Position numbers and translations under genes: made by a program
Assembly (NCBI GenBank): GCA_038318385.1
Contig: JBBQCD010000012.1
Span: 22,864 to 86,863 of the forward strand
Source: Schlegelella_A sp038318385
Lineage (GTDB): Bacteria; Pseudomonadota; Gammaproteobacteria; Burkholderiales; Burkholderiaceae_C
Direction: 5' to 3'
DNA length: 64,000 nucleotides
Notes under the pieces: model-generated
Told to the model about the DNA's origin: nothing
Database searches by the model: none
Seen by the model: only the letters and a program-made list of their open reading frames with translations
In this document: positions 39,229 through 47,833 of the stretch, one piece after another
Numbering within the stretch: position 1 is the first letter of the stretch
Layout: the number at the start of each line of letters is the position of its first letter

Positions 39229-40947
39229 GTGGACACACTGGCGGAAGCTCCACATTCAGCCCTCTCCGGCGTGGCGAGGGTTCTCGTTCATGCCGGCAAG
39301 CTCAGCGGGAAGGCCGCCGAGGACCTGGTGCGCACGTCCAAGGACAAGCGCAGCAGCTTCGTGGCCTCGGTCATCGCCGCGGGAGCGGTCTCCCCTTCGG
39401 ATCTCGCCCATACGCTCGCCAGCGCACTGGCGCTCCCGCTTCTCGACCTGTCAGCGGTCGACGCCCAGCGACTGCCGCGCAACATCATCGATGGCAAGCT
39501 CGCGGCGCAGTACCAGATCGTCGTGCTCGGCAAGCGCGGCAACCGGATCTTCATCGGCGGCGCCGACCCGACGGACCAGGAGGCGGTCGAGCGCATCAAG
39601 TTCGCCACGCAGCTATCGCCGGAGTGGGTCATCGTCGAGCACGACAAGCTCGCGAAGATGCTCGAAGGCAGCGGCGCCAGCGCCTCCGAGACGATGGAGG
39701 CCCTGTCTTCCGGCGACTTCGAGTTCGATGTCACCGACGACGTCACCGCGCCGCCCGAGGCCAATGACGTCACCACCGAGGTCGAGGACGCGCCGGTCGT
39801 CCGCTTCCTGCAGAAGATGCTGATCGACGCGATCAACATGCGGGCCTCGGACCTGCACTTCGAGCCTTACGAGTACCACTACCGGGTTCGCTTCCGGGTC
39901 GACGGCGAATTGCGCGAGATCACGCAGCCGCCGATCGCGATCAAGGACAAGCTCTCCTCGCGGATCAAGGTCATCTCGCGCCTGGACATCGCCGAGAAGC
40001 GCGTGCCGCAGGACGGCCGGATGAAGCTGAAGTTCGGCGCCAAGGCGATCGACTTCCGTGTCAGCACCTTGCCGACGCTCTTCGGCGAGAAGATCGTGAT
40101 CCGGATCCTCGACCCGTCGAGCGCGAAGGTCGGCATCGAGGCGCTCGGCTACGAGAAGATCGAGAAGGACCGGCTGCTGAAGATCATCCAGCGTCCCTAT
40201 GGGATGGTGCTGGTCACGGGCCCGACCGGCAGCGGCAAGACGGTGTCGCTCTACACCTGCCTGAACATCCTGAACCAGCCCGGAGTCAACATTTCCACGG
40301 TCGAGGATCCGGCCGAAATCAATCTGCCGGGCGTCAACCAGGTCAATGTCAACGACAAGGCCGGTCTGACCTTTGCGGCGGCGCTGAAGTCATTCCTGCG
40401 CCAGGACCCGGACATCATCATGGTCGGCGAGATCCGCGACCTGGAAACAGCCGACATCGCGATCAAGGCGGCGCAAACCGGCCACATGGTGATGTCGACG
40501 CTGCACACCAACGACGCGCCGACAACGCTGACTCGTTTGCTGAACATGGGCGTAGCGCCCTTCAACATCGCCTCGAGCATCCTGCTGATCACCGCCCAGC
40601 GCCTGGCGCGGCGGCTTTGCGAGAACTGCAAGGCGCCGGCGGACTACCCGCGCGAGGCCATGCTCAAGGCCGGATTCAAGGGCGAGGACCTCGACGGCAA
40701 CTGGAAGCCCTACCGCGCGGTCGGCTGCTCGGCCTGCAGCAACGGCTACAAGGGCCGCGTCGGCATCTACCAGGTCATGCCGATCACCGAGGAGATCCAG
40801 CGCATCATCCTCAACGAAGGCACCTCGATGGACATCGCCGCGCAGGCCGGGCGTGAGAATGTGCGCGACCTGCGCCAGTCCGGCCTCATCAAGGTTCGCG
40901 CCGGACTGACGACACTCGAGGAAGTGATCTCGGTCACGAACGAATAA
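39229..40947 (+). CDS. pilB: Type IV pilus extension ATPase
   Basis: 572 residues. PilB powers pilus polymerisation at the cytoplasmic base. An N-terminal MshEN/T2SSE_N domain (about 10-160) precedes the ATPase domain with Walker A GPTGSGKT at 331-338 (Lys337) and the Asp and His boxes (ISTVEDPAE; STLHTNDAPTT). A zinc-binding tetracysteine region (CENC and, later, CSAC) lies near 465-505. GTG at 39229 is forced at the 5' side by an in-frame TGA at 39223-39225. It begins the pilB-pilC-pilD run. The 154-base gap after tRNA-Pro presumably holds its promoter, but I could not define one. Confidence 0.96.
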   Translation: MDTLAEAPHSALSGVARVLVHAGKLSGKAAEDLVRTSKDKRSSFVASVIAAGAVSPSDLAHTLASALALPLLDLSAVDAQRLPRNIIDGKLAAQYQIVVLGKRGNRIFIGGADPTDQEAVERIKFATQLSPEWVIVEHDKLAKMLEGSGASASETMEALSSGDFEFDVTDDVTAPPEANDVTTEVEDAPVVRFLQKMLIDAINMRASDLHFEPYEYHYRVRFRVDGELREITQPPIAIKDKLSSRIKVISRLDIAEKRVPQDGRMKLKFGAKAIDFRVSTLPTLFGEKIVIRILDPSSAKVGIEALGYEKIEKDRLLKIIQRPYGMVLVTGPTGSGKTVSLYTCLNILNQPGVNISTVEDPAEINLPGVNQVNVNDKAGLTFAAALKSFLRQDPDIIMVGEIRDLETADIAIKAAQTGHMVMSTLHTNDAPTTLTRLLNMGVAPFNIASSILLITAQRLARRLCENCKAPADYPREAMLKAGFKGEDLDGNWKPYRAVGCSACSNGYKGRVGIYQVMPITEEIQRIILNEGTSMDIAAQAGRENVRDLRQSGLIKVRAGLTTLEEVISVTNE

Positions 40948-40992
40948 ACCCACGCAGCTTTGAAAAGGACGAGGGCGATTCCTCGACGCACC

Positions 40993-42219
40993 ATGGCCAC
41001 AGCAGCAGCCGTCACCCAGAAGAAGATCAAGGACATCGTCTTCGAGTGGGAAGGCAAGGACAAGAACGGCAAGATCGTTCGCGGCGAAATGCGCGCGGGT
41101 GGCGAAGCCATGGTCAGCGCCAGCCTCCGCCGCCAGGGCGTGATGGTCAACAAGGTGAAGAAGCGCCGCATGAGCGGCGGCAAGTCCATCAAGCAGAAGG
41201 ACATCGCGATCTTCACCCGCCAGCTCTCGACGATGATGCGCGCCGGCGTGCCGCTGATCCAGTCGTTCGACATCGTCGCCCGCGGCAGCACGAACCCGCG
41301 CATGACGCGGCTGCTGACCGACATCCGCTCCGACGTCGAGACCGGTACCAGCCTGTCGGCGGCGTTCCGCAAGCATCCGCTCCACTTCGATGCCCTCTAC
41401 TGCAACCTCGTGGAAGCGGGCGAAGCCGGCGGTATCCTGGAAACACTGCTCGATCGCCTCGCCGTCTACCAGGAAAAGACGATGGCGATCAAGAACAAGA
41501 TCAAGTCGGCGCTGATCTACCCGATCGCCGTGCTGGTGGTTGCGTTCGTGGTCCTGGCCGTCATCATGATCTTCGTGATCCCGGCGTTCGAGGATGTCTT
41601 CAAGTCGTTCGGCGCCGACCTGCCCGCGCCCACGCTGGTCGTGATCGCGATGTCGAAGTTCTTCGTCAGCTACTGGTACCTCATCTTCGGCATCCTCGGG
41701 GGCGGCACCTACTTCTTCCTGCAGTCGTGGAAGCGGTCGCTGAAGATGCAGAAGTTCATGGACCGCATGCTGCTGAAGGTGCCGGTTTTCGGCGACCTGG
41801 TCAACAAGTCGTCGATCGCGCGCTGGACGCGCACGCTGTCGACGATGTTCGCCGCCGGCGTCCCGCTCGTGGAGGCGCTCGACTCGGTCGGCGGAGCCTC
41901 CGGCAACGCCGTCTTCCAGGAAGCAACGGAGCAGATCCAGCGCGATGTCTCCACCGGCTCGGCGTTGACCACCTCGATGCAGACCACCGGCATCTTCCCC
42001 GTGATGGTGCTGCAGATGTGCGCGATCGGCGAGGAGTCGGGCTCGCTCGACGCGATGCTCGGCAAGGCGGCGGAGTTCTACGAGGACGAGGTCGACGAAG
42101 CGGTGAAAGGCCTCTCCAGCCTGATGGAGCCGTTCATCATCGTCATCCTCGGCGTCCTGATCGGCGGCATCGTGGTCTCGATGTACCTCCCGATCTTCAA
42201 GCTCGGCCAGGTCGTGTAG
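40993..42219 (+). CDS. pilC: Type IV pilus inner-membrane platform protein
   Basis: 408 residues. PilC (GspF family) anchors PilB/PilT and pilins in the inner membrane. Two T2SSF repeats (about 70-195 and 275-395), each beginning FTRQLSTMMRAGVPL-like (the second WTRTLSTMFAAGVPL), carry membrane helices near 170-195, 220-240 and 378-400. ATG at 40993 gives the usual N terminus (MATAAAV); an upstream TTG at 40960 is less likely. It lies 45 bases after pilB and nine before pilD. Confidence 0.95.
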   Translation: MATAAAVTQKKIKDIVFEWEGKDKNGKIVRGEMRAGGEAMVSASLRRQGVMVNKVKKRRMSGGKSIKQKDIAIFTRQLSTMMRAGVPLIQSFDIVARGSTNPRMTRLLTDIRSDVETGTSLSAAFRKHPLHFDALYCNLVEAGEAGGILETLLDRLAVYQEKTMAIKNKIKSALIYPIAVLVVAFVVLAVIMIFVIPAFEDVFKSFGADLPAPTLVVIAMSKFFVSYWYLIFGILGGGTYFFLQSWKRSLKMQKFMDRMLLKVPVFGDLVNKSSIARWTRTLSTMFAAGVPLVEALDSVGGASGNAVFQEATEQIQRDVSTGSALTTSMQTTGIFPVMVLQMCAIGEESGSLDAMLGKAAEFYEDEVDEAVKGLSSLMEPFIIVILGVLIGGIVVSMYLPIFKLGQVV

Positions 42220-42228
42220 ACGGAGCCG

Positions 42229-43080
42229 ATGGATCCGCACGTCACCGAACTGCTCCTTTCGCCTTTCACGCTGGCCCTGCTGGGCCTATGCATCGGCAGC
42301 TTTCTCAACGTCGTGATTCATCGCCTCCCGCTGATGCTGGAGCGCGACTGGAAGCGAGAAAGCGCCGAACTGCTCGGCGTGGAGGCGGAAGTCGGCGAGC
42401 CGCTGACGCTGTCGCGGCCGCGCTCGCGCTGCCCGGCCTGTGCGCACCCGATCTCCTGGAAGGAGAACCTGCCGGTCCTGAGCTACGTGGCGCTCCGCGG
42501 TCGCTGCGCGGCCTGCCGTACGCGAATCTCGGCGCGCTATCCGTTGATCGAGATCCTCACCGCGACGCTGTTCGCCCTTATCGGCTGGCGCTTCGGCCCA
42601 CAGCCCGTGGCGCTTCTGTGGTGCGCGTTCGCGGCGGTCCTGGTCGCGCTGGCCGGAATCGACTGGGACACCACCCTCCTCCCCGACGACATGACATTGC
42701 CGCTGTTGTGGGCCGGCCTGGTGGCCAGCGCCCTCGGGTGGACGATTGCGCTCCCGGATGCGCTGTGGGGCGCCGTCGCCGGCTACCTCTCGTTGTGGTC
42801 GATCTACTGGCTGTTCAAGATGACGACCGGCAAGGAAGGCATGGGCTACGGCGACTTCAAGCTCCTCGCTGCACTTGGTGCCTGGCTCGGCCTGAAGATG
42901 TTGCTGCCCATCGTCCTCGGTGCGTCGCTCATTGGCGCCGTCGTCGGGATCGCGATGAAACTCAACGCCGCCTTGCGAGAAGGACGCTATGTGCCCTTCG
43001 GGCCGTTCCTCGCGGGCTCCGGACTCGTCGTCCTGCTGGCCGGCCAGGCGCGGGTCCTGAGCTGGCTCGGTTGGGTGTAA
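42229..43080 (+). CDS. pilD: Prepilin peptidase / N-methyltransferase
   Basis: 283 residues. PilD cleaves the leader of type IV prepilins and methylates the new N terminus; it often also serves type II secretion. The cytoplasmic N-terminal loop has the tetracysteine Cys68/Cys71 and Cys93/Cys96 of bifunctional enzymes. The catalytic aspartates are Asp145 (GIDWD, where most relatives have IDLD) and Asp209 in GMGYGD. Eight membrane helices are predicted. It follows pilC by nine bases and precedes coaE by 16. Confidence 0.95.
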   Translation: MDPHVTELLLSPFTLALLGLCIGSFLNVVIHRLPLMLERDWKRESAELLGVEAEVGEPLTLSRPRSRCPACAHPISWKENLPVLSYVALRGRCAACRTRISARYPLIEILTATLFALIGWRFGPQPVALLWCAFAAVLVALAGIDWDTTLLPDDMTLPLLWAGLVASALGWTIALPDALWGAVAGYLSLWSIYWLFKMTTGKEGMGYGDFKLLAALGAWLGLKMLLPIVLGASLIGAVVGIAMKLNAALREGRYVPFGPFLAGSGLVVLLAGQARVLSWLGWV

Positions 43081-43096
43081 CGGCGCGGGCCCTGTC

Positions 43097-43702
43097 GTGA
43101 AGCCGCTGCGCATCGGGCTCACGGGAGGCATCGGCAGCGGCAAGAGCACGGTCGCGGCCCTGCTGGTCGACTGCGGCGCCGCTCTCGTCGACACCGATCT
43201 GATCGCGCGGCAACTGACGACACCGGGAGGTGCGGCGATGGCTGCGTTGCGCGCGACCTTCGGGGCCGACGTCGTCGACGCCGAAGGCGGCCTCGACCGG
43301 GCACGCATGCGATCCCTCGCGTTCGCCGATTCCGGCGTGCGCAAGCGACTCGAAGCCATCCTGCACCCGCTGATCGGCACCGAGACCGAGCATCAGGCGA
43401 AGACGGCGACGGCTCCGGTGGTGGTCTTCGACGTGCCGCTGCTGGTGGAGTCCGGACAGTGGGCCGCGCGGGTCGACCGGGTCTGGGTCGTCGACTGCCT
43501 CGAAACCACACAGATCCAGCGTGTGCTCGCCCGCACGGGATGGACCGAAGCCACCGTGCGAGCGGTACTGGCCCAGCAGGCAACCCGCGTCGAGCGACGC
43601 GCCCAGGCCGATGCCGTCCTCCACAACGACGGCCTCACGCTCGAACAGCTCGAAACCGAGGTGCGCGCGCTCTGGGCGGAGTCCATCGCGCTCGCGCGGT
43701 AA
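43097..43702 (+). CDS. coaE: Dephospho-CoA kinase
   Basis: 201 residues. CoaE phosphorylates dephospho-CoA in the last step of coenzyme A synthesis. P-loop GGIGSGKST near 10-18, DTDLIARQL near 33-41, and VVFDVPLLVESG near 112-123 are family signatures. GTG start at 43097. The pilB-pilC-pilD-coaE-zapD-yacG order is widespread in beta- and gammaproteobacteria. Confidence 0.96.
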   Translation: MKPLRIGLTGGIGSGKSTVAALLVDCGAALVDTDLIARQLTTPGGAAMAALRATFGADVVDAEGGLDRARMRSLAFADSGVRKRLEAILHPLIGTETEHQAKTATAPVVVFDVPLLVESGQWAARVDRVWVVDCLETTQIQRVLARTGWTEATVRAVLAQQATRVERRAQADAVLHNDGLTLEQLETEVRALWAESIALAR

Positions 43703-43787
43703 ACGGATCGGTCGGCGCGCCGACGCTATGGAACAATCGGCGCAAAACCCCTGTGATGCGGTTGGCCGACCTGGACGCTTCTTACCC

Positions 43788-44543
43788 TTGATCCTCTACG
43801 AGTACCCCTTCAACGAGAGCATCCGCACGATGCTCCGGCTCGAACACCTGTTCGACCGACTCGGCCAGCTGATCGCTCGCGACGGCTCCGTCGATCATCA
43901 CTATGCCCTCGCCACGATCTTCGAGATCATGGATGTCGGCTCACGGGCCGACCTGAAGTCCGATCTCCTGAAGGAGCTCGAGCGGCACAAGTCGCAACTC
44001 AACGGCTATCGCGGAAATCCGTCGATCTCCGAGCAGGCGCTGGACGAGGTCGTGGCCCGCATCGACAGCGCTTTCGGCGATCTGAACGGCCTGGCCGGCA
44101 AGGCAGGCGCCGGCCTCACCTCCAACGACTGGCTGATGAGCATCCGCAGCCGCATCAGCATCCCGGGCGGCACGTGCGAGTTCGACTTGCCCGCCTACTA
44201 CGCCTGGCAGCAGTTGCCGCCCCAGCGCCGCCGCGCCGACCTGCTGAAGTGGGTCGATTCACTGATGCCGCTCGCAGCTGCGTTGAAGGTGCTCCTCGGC
44301 CTGTTGCGCGATTCCGGCGTCCCGCACAAGGTTGTCACCACGGGCGGCCAGTATCAGCAGAGCCTCCCGGCCGGCAAGGTCTACAGCCTGATGCGCGTGC
44401 GCCTCGACGAGGCGGACGAACTCATTCCCGAGATCAGCGGCCATCGTCTGATGGCGCTGGTCCGGCTGATGCGCCAGGACGCGGACGGGCGGCTGCGGCC
44501 GGCGGCCGCTGATGTGAGCTTCGAACTCACGCTTTGCGCTTGA
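43788..44543 (+). CDS. zapD: Cell division protein ZapD
   Basis: 251 residues. ZapD cross-links FtsZ filaments at the division septum. The sequence begins ILYEYPFNESIRTMLRLEHLF and includes the conserved DLKSDLLKELERHK and SIPGGTCEFDLPAYYAWQ segments. I take the TTG at 43788 as start, because homologues begin with the same ILYEYPFNE right after Met; no ATG or GTG is in a better place, and the frame upstream runs into coaE. Shine-Dalgarno is not obvious, so translation may be weak or coupled. Confidence 0.9.
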   Translation: MILYEYPFNESIRTMLRLEHLFDRLGQLIARDGSVDHHYALATIFEIMDVGSRADLKSDLLKELERHKSQLNGYRGNPSISEQALDEVVARIDSAFGDLNGLAGKAGAGLTSNDWLMSIRSRISIPGGTCEFDLPAYYAWQQLPPQRRRADLLKWVDSLMPLAAALKVLLGLLRDSGVPHKVVTTGGQYQQSLPAGKVYSLMRVRLDEADELIPEISGHRLMALVRLMRQDADGRLRPAAADVSFELTLCA

Positions 44544-44595
44544 GGCGCAGGCGCTGAACCGTCTCGATGCCTGTGCGCCACAGGGCCGGAACCGC

Positions 44596-44805
44596 GTGAC
44601 CCAGGATCGCATGCCCGAGCGCATCGTTCGCTGCCCGACTTGCGGCGGCGACAGTGTGTTTGCCCCGACCAATCCCTGTCGTCCGTTCTGCAGTTCGCGC
44701 TGCCGCAACAACGATTTCGGAGCCTGGGCGAGCGAGGCCTATCGCGTAGAACCGTCGGATGCCGCGAAAGAGGACGACGAGGATCGAACCCCGGGCGCAA
44801 CCTGA
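44596..44805 (+). CDS. yacG: DNA gyrase inhibitor YacG
   Basis: 69 residues. YacG is a zinc protein that binds GyrB and inhibits DNA gyrase. The zinc ligands are Cys13, Cys16 (CPTCGG), Cys32 and Cys36 (CSSRC), followed by DFGAWASEAYRV and an acidic tail. Start GTG 44596 or ATG 44611; either leaves the zinc site intact. It closes the run coaE-zapD-yacG. Confidence 0.92.
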   Translation: MTQDRMPERIVRCPTCGGDSVFAPTNPCRPFCSSRCRNNDFGAWASEAYRVEPSDAAKEDDEDRTPGAT

Positions 44806-44877
44806 GCGCGTCATTGCTCCCGGGGCTCAGCGGTTGAGCGGTTCCGCGGTCCACCGGCTCTGTTGCTCAGCGGATCA

Positions 44878-44901
44878 CGGCTCAGCGGCTCAGCGGCTCA
44901 G
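44878..44901. repeat. Three 8-bp tandem repeats at the HAD gene end
   Basis: CGGCTCAG occurs three times in a row, with related GCTCAGCGG and GAGCGG copies from 44823 on. The array covers the stop codon of the minus-strand HAD gene (44890-44892). Confidence 0.8.
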
Positions 44902-45492
44902 CCAGAACTCGGCGAACTCTGGCAGATCCTGGTGGACTGACCTGGCCAGGGTCGTCACTTCGGGCCCGACGTTCGGACTGCCGTTGGGTGCCCGGAGCAG
45001 CAACGCAGTGTGCACATCGGCGGGCAGGCCACGAAGATAGGGCAGATAGTCGTCTACGAAGGCCACGGGACGCAGGCTCTCGATCGCCTCCGTCTTGGGA
45101 CTGCGTGCTCCCTCGGCGTTTCCTGTGGCGACCACCCGCTCGATCGGAAAGCCCAGGTCGCGGAGGTTGCGCAATCGGGCGGCCTCGAACTCGAGGTCGA
45201 GCGCAGAGACACAGACGAGATCGAAGCCCGCGTCGTGCAGACGGTGACAGGCGTCGACGGCGCCAGGAATGGCGGGCACCGTCGACCAGAAGCGATCGTC
45301 GAAGTGGCGTCGGAACAAGGCCCGACGCGCGTCGTCGAGGCGATCGACCTGCCAGCGGTCGATCGGCCAGTAGGCCTCGGGGTCGCGTTCCGGCGGCAAG
45401 CGCCCGAAAGCGCGCTCCCAGGCGCCGGCATAACCCATGTGGAAGTCGAGCAGGACGCCGTCGGCGTCTAGGGCTAGCAACGGACGTGGCAT
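44890..45492 (-). CDS. HAD-family hydrolase, substrate unknown
   Basis: 200 residues. Motif I is LLALDADGVLLDFH (nucleophile Asp8 and Asp10), a later CVSALD segment is motif II, and FVDDYLPYL near 139-147 supplies the motif IV acids. A helical cap (about 20-85) follows motif I. HAD enzymes mostly hydrolyse phosphate esters; I cannot name the substrate. It faces away from groES and is convergent with yacG. The C terminus (FWLSR) is written by the 8-bp repeats. Confidence 0.8.
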   Translation of the reverse strand: MPRPLLALDADGVLLDFHMGYAGAWERAFGRLPPERDPEAYWPIDRWQVDRLDDARRALFRRHFDDRFWSTVPAIPGAVDACHRLHDAGFDLVCVSALDLEFEAARLRNLRDLGFPIERVVATGNAEGARSPKTEAIESLRPVAFVDDYLPYLRGLPADVHTALLLRAPNGSPNVGPEVTTLARSVHQDLPEFAEFWLSR

Positions 45493-45550
45493 GGCAATGA
45501 CTGTAGCGAGCGCCGGGCCGACATGTTGTCACCCAGGAGCGCCTTGGACC

Positions 45551-45579
45551 CTTGAATCCCGACGCGGCGGCCCTATAAT
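45551..45579 (+). promoter_or_regulatory. groESL promoter, sigma32- and sigma70-like
   Basis: CTTGAA (45551-45556), 14 bases, then CCCTATAAT (45571-45579) fits a heat-shock sigma32 promoter; the same bases also give TTGAAT, a 16-base spacer and TATAAT for sigma70. Confidence 0.75.
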
Positions 45580-45587
45580 CTGCTTTG

Positions 45588-45614
45588 CTAGCACTCGCGC
45601 TCGGTGAGTGCTAA
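45588..45614 (+). promoter_or_regulatory. CIRCE operator (HrcA site)
   Basis: CTAGCACTC (45588-45596), nine bases, GAGTGCTAA (45606-45614). Only the first base departs from the consensus TTAGCACTC-N9-GAGTGCTAA. It lies just downstream of the -10 box, where bound HrcA would block transcription until heat stress. Confidence 0.93.
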
Positions 45615-45710
45615 ACCCGGTTCAAGGTGCCTCGTGCCCGTTCGCCGGAGATGCGGATGAGCACTCACTTTCGTCCGACTGCAGATACCCTCTCAAATCA
45701 AGGAGATCCC

Positions 45711-46001
45711 ATGAAACTTCGTCCGTTGCACGATCGCGTGATCGTCAAGCGCCTGGAACAGGAAACGAAAACCGCCTCCGGCATCGTCATCCCCGACAAC
45801 GCCGCCGAGAAGCCCGACCAGGGCGAAGTCGTGTCGGTGGGCCCGGGTAAGCGCAACGAGCGCGGCGACATCATCGCCATGAACGTCCGTGCCGGTGACC
45901 GCGTGGTGTTCGGCAAGTACAGCGGCCAGACCGTGAAGGTCGACGGCGACGAATTGCTGGTGATGCGCGAAGAGGATCTCTTCGCGGTCGTCGAAAAGTA
46001 A
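45711..46001 (+). CDS. groES: Co-chaperonin GroES
   Basis: 96 residues, full length (MKLRPLHDRVIVKR). GroES forms the heptameric lid of GroEL; the mobile loop is near 17-32 (ETKTASGIVIPDNA). AAGGAG precedes the ATG at a good distance. The open frame upstream (45627) is not used, since the ATG at 45711 gives the universal start. First gene of groESL, under sigma32 and HrcA control. Confidence 0.98.
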   Translation: MKLRPLHDRVIVKRLEQETKTASGIVIPDNAAEKPDQGEVVSVGPGKRNERGDIIAMNVRAGDRVVFGKYSGQTVKVDGDELLVMREEDLFAVVEK

Positions 46002-46052
46002 AGGCACTGCGGCACACGCCGCAGCCCTTCAATCTCACGGAGTAACAGACAA

Positions 46053-47705
<1,653 letters not shown>

Positions 47706-47725
47706 GTCCGGCTTCTGCCGATCGG

Positions 47726-47752
47726 AAAGGGCTGCTTCGGCAGCCCTTTTTC
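47726..47752 (+). terminator. groESL terminator
   Basis: A 10-bp stem (47726-47735 with 47740-47749), a TTCG tetraloop and a T-run, 20 bases after the groEL stop. Confidence 0.95.
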
Positions 47753-47833
47753 TTGGCGCTCGGCACAACGGGTCAGGCCCGGTTATCCGCCGATGAACGT
47801 CGCGGGATAATCCAGCGACTGCCACCCGGACCC

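Noticed and set aside
38951..39253. Minus-strand frame over tRNA-Pro with GERIRTSGLYVPNVA
   Set aside because: Typical false translation of a tRNA gene; the tRNA is complete on the plus strand.
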